NCBI GenBank assembly: GCA_017536445.1
Contig: JAFXHJ010000001.1
Location: 66,300 to 130,299, forward strand
Origin: Clostridia bacterium
Lineage (GTDB): Bacteria > Bacillota > Clostridia > TANB77 > CAG-465
Length of the DNA: 64,000 nt
Direction of reading: 5' to 3'
The notes beneath the pieces were generated by a model. It worked only from the letters and a program-made list of their open reading frames with translations. It was not told where the DNA came from and ran no database searches. A program made the position numbers and the translations under genes. Of the stretch, positions 53,493 to 62,273 are shown in pieces (position 1 is the first letter of the stretch; every line of letters starts with the position of its first letter).

Positions 53493-53924
53493 TTATCTGG
53501 TAGGTAGTTCTTCCCACCATTTGCACCTGTCATCGGGGACAGAGGTATATCCCCAAAAATCTCCATGCTCATCGGGAACTGCAGGAACCATAGTCATTTC
53601 GCCGGATGAATAAGATTTTGAAACATCCTTAAGACTTATTATAAGTTGATCTGTCATTTCCATTGGCATACCTTCAGGACCAGGTCCGCGGTAAGAAGGC
53701 ACTCTGCCTTTTTGATCTACTTTCCACCTAGGAAGCGGAAGCTTTTTACCTGTAAGCGTTCCTACAAAGCAATCTTTCTTTTCTTTCCAAGTACATTCTT
53801 CGTATTCCCTTGGACTTTGTCTTAGTTCTGCGCACGGAGCGCAAATAAGAGGTTCGGTATTCATATACGGCCGCCATAACTTTATATGTTGTTTTCCACA
53901 AACAGCACATGCATAAACTTTCAC
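53493..53924 (-). CDS. Zinc-ribbon protein of unknown function
   Basis: The 143-residue protein starts at GTG 53924, 8 bases after AAGGAGG; the frame from 53951 contains that site and is rejected. CAVCGKQHIKLW and CAPCAELRQSP give two CxxC pairs near residues 5-30, a likely zinc ribbon. A Pro/Gly-rich middle (KGRVPSYRGPGPEGMPMEMT) and a Trp-rich end (DRCKWWEELPTR) follow, with other single Cys residues. No family is recognised. Composition is less AT-rich than most of the window. Confidence 0.5.
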   Translation of the reverse strand: MKVYACAVCGKQHIKLWRPYMNTEPLICAPCAELRQSPREYEECTWKEKKDCFVGTLTGKKLPLPRWKVDQKGRVPSYRGPGPEGMPMEMTDQLIISLKDVSKSYSSGEMTMVPAVPDEHGDFWGYTSVPDDRCKWWEELPTR

Positions 53925-54084
53925 ATTAATATCCTCCTTGCTAATTAGCATAAAATATTATTTAAATCTTTGTATATTATAGCATACTCAACATAATTTA
54001 ACAAGTTAAAGTGTTTTAACCTAACTATGTTGAAATATACTAATAAACAATGTATAATTTGCATATAAAAGGGGAAGAAAAGAA

Positions 54085-54882
54085 TTGAAAGATGTAATAA
54101 AAGTAAATAGAAGTAAAAAATCTAAAATAATTAAACTCATTGCATTAGGTGTATTTTGCGTTATTGCATTAATAATATTTATAGCAATGTTTCCTGTAAT
54201 AACTAGTTTCGGCTCGGAAGAAGCAAGAATGGAGTTTAAGGAAAGTATAAGTGGAAATAAGGTGAAGGGAGTATTGCTAATCGCAGGTTTGCAGATGTCT
54301 CAGGTTATAATTCCAATGTTACCAGGAGAACCTATGGAAGTATTAGCGGGAATATGTTTTGGACCTGTAGGTGGATTAATATTTATGCTTATATTATTTT
54401 GGGTAGCTACAGCGGTGATATTCTATTTGGTAAGAAAAGTAGGAGTAAATTTGGTATATACTTTTTGCAATGATGAGTTAATAGGTAAGATACAGAAAAG
54501 CAAGGTATTTCAAAATCCTAAAGCTGTTGAAAGAATAATGTATATACTATATTTGACACCACTTATGCCTAAAGATTTCTTTACATATATAGCTGGTTTA
54601 TTGCCGCTAGAAAAACCGCTTAGATTTATAACATTATGTACTTTAGCAAGAATACCATCGATAGTATCTTCAACTATAGCAGGCGCTGGAATGATAGAAG
54701 GCTCTATATGGATTGTAATTTGGTCGTATGTAATAGTATATGGTATAGTTTCTACAGGAATAATTATATATATGAAAATAAGCAAAGATAAGGAAGCTAA
54801 AGAAGCTATAGAATTAATGACAGAAAAGTATGTGAAGAATGGAAATAATAAAAAGATAAATAAAGAAGAAAACGTTAACTAA
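54085..54882 (+). CDS. TVP38/TMEM64 (DedA-related) membrane protein
   Basis: The 265-residue membrane protein has a basic N-terminus, a first helix (ALGVFCVIALIIFIAMFPVI) and the SNARE-associated/VTT domain with IPMLPGEPMEVLAGICFGPV, GGLIFMLILFWVATAVIFYL, TPLMPKDFFTYIAGLLPLEK and IPSIVSSTIAGAGMI. DedA-superfamily members move or scramble lipid carriers such as undecaprenyl phosphate or phospholipids; the exact substrate is unknown. The start is TTG 54085 after GGGGAAG. Confidence 0.85.
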   Translation: MKDVIKVNRSKKSKIIKLIALGVFCVIALIIFIAMFPVITSFGSEEARMEFKESISGNKVKGVLLIAGLQMSQVIIPMLPGEPMEVLAGICFGPVGGLIFMLILFWVATAVIFYLVRKVGVNLVYTFCNDELIGKIQKSKVFQNPKAVERIMYILYLTPLMPKDFFTYIAGLLPLEKPLRFITLCTLARIPSIVSSTIAGAGMIEGSIWIVIWSYVIVYGIVSTGIIIYMKISKDKEAKEAIELMTEKYVKNGNNKKINKEENVN

Positions 54883-54903
54883 TTAAGTTAACGTTTTCTT
54901 TTG
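54866..54903. terminator. Terminator shared by convergent genes
   Basis: AAGAAAACGTTAACT pairs with AGTTAACGTTTTCTT, followed by TTGAC. The stem includes the TVP38 stop codon. Confidence 0.75.
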
Positions 54904-54924
54904 ACTTGTTTGCTTAAAAGAGTA

Positions 54925-55878
54925 TTATAGACGGTCTTTTATATAGGTTTTAATCTTGTTGATTAAAGGTTCAATACCGATTTCAATTTCAAAACCCGCA
55001 GCTTTTTTATGACCGCCACCACCAAGTTCTTTTGCAATTTCATCAACATCTATAGTGCAATTACTTCTAAGAAGCCCGGAAATACTTCCATCAAGTTCAA
55101 TTAAGAACAAGCCGAATATATCTAGGTCTTTTAAATCATAGATATATGATGCACACTTCTTAAAAAGTGTATTGTACGGAACATACGTAAAGATTTCATC
55201 TTTTCTATCCAATATAATGTAGTGAAACGTGTCATACTCAAGATTGTTAAACATATGTGAAAGAATAGTTGCTTCTCGTAATGTCATATTCTTGCATACA
55301 TTTTTAACAACAAAAGTGCTGTCTACGTCATATTTCATAAGCATACTAGCTATGCTCATAGTATTAGAAGTTACTCTTCTATAGAATGAGTTTGTATCTG
55401 AAACGATTCCCGCATATAGTAAAGTAGCAATGGTTTTGTCTAAAATTTTAGGATATTCCTTTGAAAGAGTGGCGATAATTTCAGCAGTCGAACTTATATG
55501 TTCATCTACAAATGTATATGTTGCTTCACATTTTTGGATTTCGTGGTGGTCGATGAGGATAGTATTCTGAGCTTTGTCAAAAAACGCTTCAAATATACCT
55601 AGACGTTCTTTCCTGGGAGAATCAAGAAGGATAAAATTAAAAGTTTGTTCTTCAGCATAATCGTTAATTATTAGAGAGGTATCAAGCCAATCAGTTTTAT
55701 CCATATCACTTTCTTCAATGAGGGCATAAGCAGTATATCCAATTTTGGTAAGGATATTTGCGAGTGCAATACATGAAGTAATTGAATCGTAGTCAGCGTT
55801 TTTGTGGCCGGCAATAAGTACAACAGTACTCTTTTCTAGAAGTTCTAATTTTTGTTTTAAGATTTTGTAATCAATCAT
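54925..55878 (-). CDS. nrnA: DHH-family phosphoesterase (NrnA-like)
   Basis: The 317-residue protein carries the DHH domain motifs GHKNADYDSITSCIALA, LLDSPRKERL, TILIDHHEIQ and a late IVSDTNSFYRR. The C-terminal DHHA1 motif is GGGGHKKAAGFEIEI. NrnA proteins degrade nanoRNA and 3'-phosphoadenosine phosphate; others in the family cleave cyclic dinucleotides. The first motif has Asp-Tyr-Asp-Ser in place of the more usual Asp-x-Asp-Ser/Ala, so all metal ligands seem present. GAGGTG precedes ATG 55878. Confidence 0.82.
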   Translation of the reverse strand: MIDYKILKQKLELLEKSTVVLIAGHKNADYDSITSCIALANILTKIGYTAYALIEESDMDKTDWLDTSLIINDYAEEQTFNFILLDSPRKERLGIFEAFFDKAQNTILIDHHEIQKCEATYTFVDEHISSTAEIIATLSKEYPKILDKTIATLLYAGIVSDTNSFYRRVTSNTMSIASMLMKYDVDSTFVVKNVCKNMTLREATILSHMFNNLEYDTFHYIILDRKDEIFTYVPYNTLFKKCASYIYDLKDLDIFGLFLIELDGSISGLLRSNCTIDVDEIAKELGGGGHKKAAGFEIEIGIEPLINKIKTYIKDRL

Positions 55879-56015
55879 ATTACACCTCTATTAATATTTA
55901 TTTTGAAAATATTTTATCATAAAAAGCTTAAATTTACAACCAATTAAGGTGGTACAAACTAAAGCAGTTGAAATTAAAAAAACTTTAATATATAATGAAT
56001 TTGTAGGGTGAAGGG

Positions 56016-56864
56016 ATGAAACCAGATTTAGAATTAAAAATAGAATGTTTCAATTTAAAATACACATTAGAATGTGGTCAGTGTTTTAGATGGGAGCAAA
56101 TAGATGAAAATGAATATATAGGTATTATACAAGATAGAGTAATTAGAATAAAACAGGGAAATGGTAAGGTTTATGTGTGGTCTTCATTAAAAGACAACTT
56201 AGAAGAAGTAGTAAAAGAATATTTTGATCTTAACACAGACTATAAAGAATTAGAAGAGTCAATTTCAAAGTTAGATGTAAATGTTAAAGAATCACTAAAA
56301 TATTCATCAGGGATACATATATTAAATCAACCACTTTTTGAGACAATAATATCATATATAATATCTGCTAATAATAATATTAAAAGAATAAGTCGTTCTG
56401 TAAAAGATATTAGCAAGAAATATGGTAAAAAAGTTATATTTGAAAATAAAGAATATTATTTGTTTCCAACCTTAGAGGAAATAAAAGATATAACTACTGA
56501 CGATCTTTTGGCCTGTGGGACAGGCTTCAGAGCAAGATATATTAAAAATACAATCAAATATTTTGAAGAAAACATAGAGTTTTTAAAATGTTTAGAAAAA
56601 GAAAACACAGAAGAAGCAAAAAAAATGCTTACTTCTTTAATGGGAATAGGTCCTAAAGTTGCAGATTGCATACTACTATTTGCGTTAAAGAGGAGCGAAG
56701 TTTTTCCTATTGATGTATGGGTAAAAAGGATAATGGAAAAACTATATTTTAAAAAGGAAACAAATATTAAAGAAATTTCAAGTTTTGCGAAGGATAAATT
56801 TGGAGAGTATGCTGGAATAGTTCAACAACATTTGTTTCATAATGTGAGAGAAGGGAATATATAA
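56016..56864 (+). CDS. ogg: 8-oxoguanine DNA glycosylase/AP lyase
   Basis: The 282-residue protein has an OGG N-terminal domain (LECGQCFRWEQIDENEYIGI) and a HhH-GPD domain: IISANNNIKRISRSVKDISK, ACGTGFRARYIKN, MGIGPKVADCILLFALKRSE and VFPIDVWVKRIMEKLY. The catalytic Lys214 (GPKVADC) and Asp233 (PIDVW) are present, so both glycosylase and lyase steps should work. It repairs oxidised guanine in DNA. Its stop overlaps the next ATG by one base, starting a short operon of envelope genes. Confidence 0.9.
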   Translation: MKPDLELKIECFNLKYTLECGQCFRWEQIDENEYIGIIQDRVIRIKQGNGKVYVWSSLKDNLEEVVKEYFDLNTDYKELEESISKLDVNVKESLKYSSGIHILNQPLFETIISYIISANNNIKRISRSVKDISKKYGKKVIFENKEYYLFPTLEEIKDITTDDLLACGTGFRARYIKNTIKYFEENIEFLKCLEKENTEEAKKMLTSLMGIGPKVADCILLFALKRSEVFPIDVWVKRIMEKLYFKKETNIKEISSFAKDKFGEYAGIVQQHLFHNVREGNI

Positions 56865-57586
56865 TGTTAAAATTAGATTTTGAGCAAGCTAAAATTAATG
56901 AGCAAAAAAGGCTTAAAGAGAAGATAAATAAGAATAAAAAGAGGATAGCTTTAGCAATGTATTTAATAGCAATACTTGTATTATTATTAATAATTGTATT
57001 AGCGGTAGGAGCAAGAATGAAAAAACCGCAGGTTATAATAGATAATACGGCAGTTGATTTGAAACACGTAAATGGAAGACTTGCTGAATACATACAATCA
57101 TTAGGTAATTCATACAATATAAGATATTTAGGTCAATTTGGTGCAGCTAATTGGAATGATAACCCGAAAGAAGCAACTATTGAATATACAAAACAAGGTT
57201 ATAAATCTGCTATATATTCTAAGGAACTAAATAAGCATATGATTTTTGATGGAGAATATGCTTATTCAATATTAAATGTATATAAAGTGATATTGAAAGC
57301 AAAAGCACCAGTGGATTTTGAAACGTCAGAGTACAATTTGGTATCAGATTTTGGTCAAAGATATATTGCTGATGTAAAGATTAAAGAGGGTGGAGTAGAA
57401 TATATTTATCAAGAATATGAACATAAAGATGCTAAAATAAGATATTATTTTGTGGACAAAGATTTAAGATACATAAAAATAATAGTTGGAGATGTTGAAA
57501 GAAAAATTAATGTTATTGTAGATAGAAACACTGTAAAAAAAGAATTAATGGAATTACCAGCAGAATATAAATATGTAAATTCATAA
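56864..57586 (+). CDS. Membrane-anchored protein, unknown (germination/LolA-like fold possible)
   Basis: The 240-residue protein has a basic cytoplasmic start, one membrane helix (about residues 29-52) and an extracellular beta-rich domain: IQSLGNSYNIRYLGQFGA, IYSKELNKHMIFDGEYAY and YRYIKIIVGDVERKIN-like strands. The repeated beta hairpins could form a LolA/sigma-regulator-like half barrel, but no motif proves it. It is coupled to ogg (ATGA-type overlap) and 14 bases from a thioredoxin-like gene. Confidence 0.5.
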   Translation: MLKLDFEQAKINEQKRLKEKINKNKKRIALAMYLIAILVLLLIIVLAVGARMKKPQVIIDNTAVDLKHVNGRLAEYIQSLGNSYNIRYLGQFGAANWNDNPKEATIEYTKQGYKSAIYSKELNKHMIFDGEYAYSILNVYKVILKAKAPVDFETSEYNLVSDFGQRYIADVKIKEGGVEYIYQEYEHKDAKIRYYFVDKDLRYIKIIVGDVERKINVIVDRNTVKKELMELPAEYKYVNS

Positions 57587-57600
57587 AAGAGGGAGAAATT

Positions 57601-58227
57601 ATGAAATTAGAAATACCAAGAGAGAATCAAAAAAAAATAATAATAACATTTATAATAGTTGCTATATTAATAACGTCAATGGTTCTTATAGCAAAGGTAT
57701 ACTATTTAAAGTCAAATATGACTGATGCAGAAAGACTTTATGAAGAATATGGTAATATACCAGTAGATAATGTTTTTAAATTGATCACTGCAGAAGAAGC
57801 ATACGAAACGTTAGATGACGAAAAAGCAATATTATTATTTGGATTCAAAGAATGTAAGTGGTGCAGGAGTTATATTCCGATTTTAAATGAAGTTATAACT
57901 GAAAATAATGTGCCGGTAGTATATTATTGTAATATTAAAGAAGATAGAATGAAAAACACGGAAGAATATAAAAAACTAGTGGGTGCTTTATCTGAATATT
58001 TATATGAGGATGACAATAAAAACAAACGTATATATGTTCCAGATGTTTATTTTATAAAAGACGGAAAAATAATAGGACATAATAATGATACGAGTATAAT
58101 AGAAGGAGCCGATACAGAAGAATATTATACTGAAGAAGCAAAGAGTATATTGAAAGATAAACTTACTAAGTTGACATTAGAAGTATATCCTAAAACAGAA
58201 GCATGTGATGATTCGAAAGGATGCTAA
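57601..58227 (+). CDS. Membrane-anchored thioredoxin-like protein
   Basis: The 208-residue protein has an N-terminal membrane helix (residues 12-32) and a thioredoxin-like domain with the motif GFKECKWCRSYIPIL (Cys85, Cys88), later YVPDVYFIKDGKIIGH with the cis-Pro loop. It resembles bacteriocin-transport accessory/Trx-like proteins. Two extra Cys lie near the C-terminus (EACDDSKGC). It probably acts in extracellular disulfide exchange. It ends the operon begun by ogg; GAGGGAG precedes it. Confidence 0.72.
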   Translation: MKLEIPRENQKKIIITFIIVAILITSMVLIAKVYYLKSNMTDAERLYEEYGNIPVDNVFKLITAEEAYETLDDEKAILLFGFKECKWCRSYIPILNEVITENNVPVVYYCNIKEDRMKNTEEYKKLVGALSEYLYEDDNKNKRIYVPDVYFIKDGKIIGHNNDTSIIEGADTEEYYTEEAKSILKDKLTKLTLEVYPKTEACDDSKGC

Positions 58228-58245
58228 AAATAAAGAGTTTAAATT

Positions 58246-58281
58246 AAAAAGTGATTGAGTGTGAAACTTAATCACTTTTTT
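58246..58281 (+). terminator. Terminator of the ogg operon
   Basis: AAAAAGTGATT pairs with AATCACTTTTT, followed by T and TAGG. Confidence 0.75.
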
Positions 58282-58356
58282 AGGCATTGTTATTGTTTTA
58301 TAGCATAATATTTGTAATGTATGAATATATATTATATAGAAGGAATGGTGGGAAAT

Positions 58357-58635
58357 ATGGATGATAAAAAGGTACAAGGAATGCACAACTTGATAATGGA
58401 GAATAGAGGAAAAATAACGTTGACAGGTGTAAAGGATATACATAGTTTTGATGACGAATTGGTGTTAGTAGAAACAGAAATGGGAATATTAACAATTAAG
58501 GGTTTGGATTTAAAAATGAATAAATTGAATTTAGACAATAACGAATTAAATATAGAAGGTAGAATTGTTGCTTTGATATATAGTGAAAGTGAAGTGGAAA
58601 AGAAAAACAAAATGTTTAGTAAAATATTTAAGTAG
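58357..58635 (+). CDS. yabP: Sporulation protein YabP
   Basis: The 92-residue protein reads HNLIMENRGKITLTGVKDIH, SFDDELVLVETEMGILTIKG and DLKMNKLNLDNNELNIEGR, conserved in YabP, a mother-cell spore protein. It lies directly before yabQ and divIC, the order known from Bacillus. ATG 58357 is chosen over ATG 58321 because GGTGGGA precedes it and family members start near here. GCATAATATT upstream could be a sigma-E -10 region but the evidence is weak. Confidence 0.9.
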   Translation: MDDKKVQGMHNLIMENRGKITLTGVKDIHSFDDELVLVETEMGILTIKGLDLKMNKLNLDNNELNIEGRIVALIYSESEVEKKNKMFSKIFK

Positions 58636-58644
58636 GTGATATGT

Positions 58645-59121
58645 TTGCATATTCAAGAAGAGACAAGAAACTTTTTATTCTTCGTGGTAATTGGGACTAT
58701 ATTTAGCGTTATTTTTGATTTCTTTAGAGCAGTAAGAAAAGTTAAAAAGCCTAAAAATAATATAGTAACAATACAAGATGTTATCTATTTTGTATTAATA
58801 GGAGTAATATTAGTATTAGCGATAGTTAATATAAAAGATGAAGTGTTTAGACTTTATTTAATGTTAGCAATTGTTTTAGGAATTATAATGTATTCTTTGA
58901 TTATAGAGAATAGGATACGAGATATATTTGTTATATTAATAAATAGTATGGGTGGAATAATGGAATTTATATTTCTGCCATTAAAGGTACAAACTGTTTT
59001 TTGGAGCAGGATATATAAAAAAGTTAAAAAAACTGTAAAACTATGTTGCAAAAAAAAAACGAATATGATAGAGTTTTATCATAGAAAAGTAAAATTTGGT
59101 AAACAGAAGGTACGGCAGTAG
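58645..59121 (+). CDS. yabQ: Sporulation protein YabQ
   Basis: The 158-residue membrane protein has four or so hydrophobic segments with FFVVIGTIFSVIFDFFRAVR, the DxxRAxR pattern typical of YabQ, followed by IQDVIYFVLIGVILVLAIVN. YabQ is needed for cortex and coat assembly in Bacillus. TTG 58645, 5 bases after AGGTGAT, is the better start; GTG 58636 has no RBS. The C-terminus is strongly basic and longer than the core domain. Confidence 0.9.
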   Translation: MHIQEETRNFLFFVVIGTIFSVIFDFFRAVRKVKKPKNNIVTIQDVIYFVLIGVILVLAIVNIKDEVFRLYLMLAIVLGIIMYSLIIENRIRDIFVILINSMGGIMEFIFLPLKVQTVFWSRIYKKVKKTVKLCCKKKTNMIEFYHRKVKFGKQKVRQ

Positions 59122-59149
59122 GAAACAAAAGAAGGAAGAGAGTTGAAAA

Positions 59150-59464
59150 ATGACGAATTCGATAGATTCAAAACTAAATAAAAGAAAGAAAAAGAAGTAC
59201 AGAGTGGATTATGTAAGAGTACTTCTAATTGTTTGTCTCGTATATTTTTCAATTACTTTTGTTAAACAACAATTTGAAATAAACGAATACAACGTAAAGA
59301 TAAATAGTGTAAATTTGGATATTGCAAATGCAAACGCTAGAATAGAAGAATTAAATGAGATAAAGGAGAATGTAAGTGATCCGGATTTTATAGAGAAGAT
59401 AGCTAGAGAAGAATGTGGATTAGTAAAACCACATGAAAGGATTTTTATAGATGTAGGTAAATAG
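59150..59464 (+). CDS. divIC: Septum formation initiator DivIC/FtsB-like
   Basis: The 104-residue protein has a basic cytoplasmic start, one membrane helix (VRVLLIVCLVYFSITFV) and an extracellular coiled coil (VNLDIANANARIEELNEIKE) ending in the family motif DPDFIEKIAREECGLVKPHE. It is part of the divisome. GGAAGAGAG precedes the ATG. The yabP-yabQ-divIC order supports the call. Confidence 0.92.
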   Translation: MTNSIDSKLNKRKKKKYRVDYVRVLLIVCLVYFSITFVKQQFEINEYNVKINSVNLDIANANARIEELNEIKENVSDPDFIEKIAREECGLVKPHERIFIDVGK

Positions 59465-59465
59465 A

Positions 59466-59507
59466 ATAAGCAAATCACATTTATAGTGACTTGCTTATTT
59501 TTTTATT
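59466..59507 (+). terminator. Terminator of the yabP-yabQ-divIC operon
   Basis: AATAAGCAAATCAC pairs with GTGACTTGCTTATT with one mismatch, followed by T6. Confidence 0.75.
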
Positions 59508-59550
59508 ATACAAATATAATAAGTAATCGTATAAGTTTAGTAGATACAGA

Positions 59551-59712
59551 TTAATTATTATTTCCAAAACAGCAACAGAAAAGAACAATCGCTACTATAA
59601 TAATAATCCAAATACATGAACAAGAATTATTATTTGATGAACACCCACAAGTACTACATCCACATCCGCAATCATTTAATGAATCAGAAATATTACAACA
59701 TCCATTATTCAT
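59551..59712 (-). CDS. 53-residue Cys-rich protein with C-terminal membrane helix
   Basis: The minus strand encodes a 53-residue protein beginning MNNGCCNISDSLNDCGCGCS. It has ten Cys in the first 33 residues, then a membrane helix (IWIIIIVAIVLF) and a CCC motif near the end (FCCCFGNNN). AAGGAGG stands 7 bases before ATG 59712. This resembles small Cys-rich coat or YjcZ-like spore proteins of Firmicutes, but no family is certain. It is too short for standard ORF cut-offs. Confidence 0.68.
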   Translation of the reverse strand: MNNGCCNISDSLNDCGCGCSTCGCSSNNNSCSCIWIIIIVAIVLFCCCFGNNN

Positions 59713-60214
59713 AAAACCAACCTCCTTAAGACATATTATTCAAAGTAGCTTGCTTAAGTTCCAAAATACGCTTGAAAAAAATAAAAGCTTTAAAGTGTGA
59801 AATATATAAAAATATTTGTGAAAAACGATAATAGTAAGAGTTGGTTATAAATTAAATCTTTTAAACGTTGTTTTGCAGTTTTAATAATTAATAGAAAAAA
59901 TAAGCGATATTTTATATTAAAATAAGGTTGAGGGAAAAAGAACGTAATCTGTTATGCAGATAAGCTTTCTTGTTATAAGAGGTATTAAAATAGTTTAAAA
60001 GTGCTGCCAAGAGGACTTTTAATATATATTTTTAACAAGGAGGAAAAAGAATGAATAAACCGTCGGATAAAGAATCTTAGATGTATTTCCACAAAATTCA
60101 GCATTTAAGAATTAGAGTGATTAAATTAGAGAATTAAAACAAAAAGGAATTAAATAGATTCCAACCAACAAAAAGAGTACCAATTTAATTGGTACTCTTT
60201 AATTTAATACATGA
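59713..60214 (+). other. 500-base stretch with structured sequence and a nine-codon ORF
   Basis: No ordinary gene is visible. Folded elements occur: ATCTG/CAGAT (about 59949-59962) inside an AAGA/CTT frame, and TAAAAGT/ACTTTTA (59996-60021) around GCTGCCAAGAGG followed by T-rich sequence. AAGGAGGA (60038-60045) precedes ATG 60051, a nine-codon frame MNKPSDKES ending in TAG. The end holds the terminator of the Agr-like genes. A short RNA or the remnant of a peptide gene is possible. Confidence 0.35.
60171..60202 (-). terminator. Terminator of the Agr-like two-component genes
   Basis: AAAGAGTACCAATT and its complement form a perfect stem. Read on minus it is followed by TTTTTG. Confidence 0.85.
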
Positions 60215-61555
60215 TTATGCGCTGCATATTGTTAATGTTTGAGTGAAAAGTTTGTTTTTTTCATCAATAGTTGTGGTTATATTACCTTGAGAATATTTTT
60301 TTAAGAATTTTTTTATTTCATATAACCCAAAGCCGGAAGGGGTTTCTTTTGTTGAGTAATTTTTATTGAATATTTTTTCAGTATCTATATTTGTATCGTT
60401 TATAGAATTAGAAATAGATATTACATCGCTATTTAATTTATAATCATGGTGCATACGAATTATTAATTTTTTTGCTTCGGTACTTTCGCCGGCTTCAATA
60501 GCGTTATCTAAAAGTATTCCTAAAGTTCTAGAAAGTTCAAACATAGGAAAGTTTATTTTAGAAACAGTAGTGGTGATATCTAAAGTTAAGCTCATATTAC
60601 TTTCTCTAGCAGTTAATATTTTATTTACAACAATGCCGTAAATTCCAGGATCATCTATAACTTCTGGTGAAAGAATAGATAAAGTGTTTATATCGTTAAA
60701 TCCTAAAACTAGGTTTTGACAATATGCTTTGGCACCTTCAGAATCGTTAATTGCAATATACCCAAGTATAGCTTGTACAATGTTTCCCATATCATGTTTG
60801 AATCCGCGTACACCTTCATTTACTTTAGAAAGTGTCTTGTTGTGAATTAATGTGTTTTCTAATTTTTGCTTAGTCATTTCTTGCTTGGCGACTAATCTTA
60901 AATTAAATATGCTAACTAAAGTAATTAATAACATTTGTGTTACGTTTAAAAATATAAATATTTTAGAATACCTAAAATTGTTTACCATAAGGAAAAACAT
61001 ATTAGGCATCAAACACATAAATATTATAAAAAGCTGTGGTGCAAAGAATCTTACTTTGTTATTAACATTATCTAAAGATTTATTACATATCTTCAGTATA
61101 AGGGTAATTGCTGCACCTAAAGCAGAAATTCCTGTGCAAAATAAATTTGAAGATAACGGCTTTTTTATCAAATCTGCTAGTGTTAAATCGAAGTCTAATA
61201 GAATTAGAGAAATTAAGCTACTTATAACAATAGGAAATAGTATATAAATAAAGGCAAGTAATATACACTTATAAAATTTTAAATCATATAGTTGATGACA
61301 GCTAGTTACTATTGTAATTCCGAAAAGTAGTATACTAACCAATATATGATGTTCAAATAATGTAGTAATAATTATTTTGTTTAATACTAGTGTTATAAAT
61401 ATAGCGATGAATAGTTCTATAAACGAAAATTCATCGTTATTGATATTACTTTTATTTTTAGTTCCAAAAGATACAAGTATGTTAAGTGAATAAGTTATCC
61501 CTATTGCTTCGATACAAAGAAAGATTATTGTTATTAAAAAATCTAATATACTCAT
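60215..61555 (-). CDS. AgrC-like sensor histidine kinase (GHKL type)
   Basis: The 446-residue protein has about six to seven membrane helices in residues 1-220 and a cytoplasmic kinase with RGFKHDMGNIVQAILGY (His254 the likely phospho-site) and the GHKL ATPase parts DNAIEAGEST (N box) and SGFGLYEIKKFLKKYSQGN (G box). This matches AgrC-type quorum receptors. It is 11 bases after the response-regulator gene on the same strand. No agrB or agrD gene is found nearby, so its ligand peptide must come from elsewhere or be another signal. Confidence 0.85.
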   Translation of the reverse strand: MSILDFLITIIFLCIEAIGITYSLNILVSFGTKNKSNINNDEFSFIELFIAIFITLVLNKIIITTLFEHHILVSILLFGITIVTSCHQLYDLKFYKCILLAFIYILFPIVISSLISLILLDFDLTLADLIKKPLSSNLFCTGISALGAAITLILKICNKSLDNVNNKVRFFAPQLFIIFMCLMPNMFFLMVNNFRYSKIFIFLNVTQMLLITLVSIFNLRLVAKQEMTKQKLENTLIHNKTLSKVNEGVRGFKHDMGNIVQAILGYIAINDSEGAKAYCQNLVLGFNDINTLSILSPEVIDDPGIYGIVVNKILTARESNMSLTLDITTTVSKINFPMFELSRTLGILLDNAIEAGESTEAKKLIIRMHHDYKLNSDVISISNSINDTNIDTEKIFNKNYSTKETPSGFGLYEIKKFLKKYSQGNITTTIDEKNKLFTQTLTICSA

Positions 61556-61566
61556 AAATTACTCCT

Positions 61567-62241
61567 TTATATTAAATGTAATAGGTTGCCTATTGGACAA
61601 TTTAAGCCATTATTAAAATATATGAGCCTATCGTCTTTATCTATTTTAGCAACTTCATTTTGATTTATTATAAACGACCTATGATTTCTAATAAAATAGT
61701 CGGGCAATGAGTCTAGGATTGTGTTTAATGAATTAGTTGTTTCATAAACAGAATCTTTGGTATATATTGCAGTTTTAGATTTGTTGTGTTCTATATAGTA
61801 AATATCTTCAGTTCTAATAGTATAATCTTTATTTACTTTAATGAATCGAGTACGAGCGGCCATTAAATCATCTTTAAGACGCTCTAATACATATGTTATT
61901 TTATCTATGTCTATTGGTTTTAAAATGTAATCAAAAGTTTTACATGAAAATGCAAGCATAGCATATTCAAAATGACTAGTAACGAATACTAATTTAAATT
62001 TTTTGTTAACCTTTCTTAACTCATTTGCAAATTCAATTCCGTTTTTTCCATTATTAAAATTTATATCTAAAAACAATATATCAATTTCACGTTTTTCGAT
62101 TCTGCTATATATAGCTTGTTGATTACTAGTTGCAATAGATATTTCTGCATCAAATTCTATAGAAATCAATCCAGATTCGATAAGCTTTTTAGTGTAATTT
62201 ATGGAAGATGTATCATCGTCGCAAATTCCAATGTTTATCAT
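61567..62241 (-). CDS. AgrA/LytTR-family response regulator
   Basis: This 224-residue protein has a receiver domain (MINIGICDDDTSS with acidic pocket; phospho-Asp59 in ILFLDINFNNGKNG; Lys in ILKPIDIDKI) and a C-terminal LytTR DNA-binding domain (DYTIRTEDIYYIEHNKSKTA, then YFIRNHRSFIINQNEVAKID). It pairs with the AgrC-like kinase as a two-component system. ATG 62241 is chosen for its spacing to GGAG; TTG 62250 and ATG 62247 are in frame. A perfect inverted repeat lies upstream. Confidence 0.87.
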   Translation of the reverse strand: MINIGICDDDTSSINYTKKLIESGLISIEFDAEISIATSNQQAIYSRIEKREIDILFLDINFNNGKNGIEFANELRKVNKKFKLVFVTSHFEYAMLAFSCKTFDYILKPIDIDKITYVLERLKDDLMAARTRFIKVNKDYTIRTEDIYYIEHNKSKTAIYTKDSVYETTNSLNTILDSLPDYFIRNHRSFIINQNEVAKIDKDDRLIYFNNGLNCPIGNLLHLI

Positions 62242-62273
62242 AAACATCAACTCCTATTTTGGCGTGCATAAAT

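Noticed and set aside
60051-60138. AgrD-type signal peptide gene next to the Agr-like kinase
   Set aside because: The frame stops after nine codons, has no Cys or acidic tail, and the following frame does not resemble a peptide precursor.
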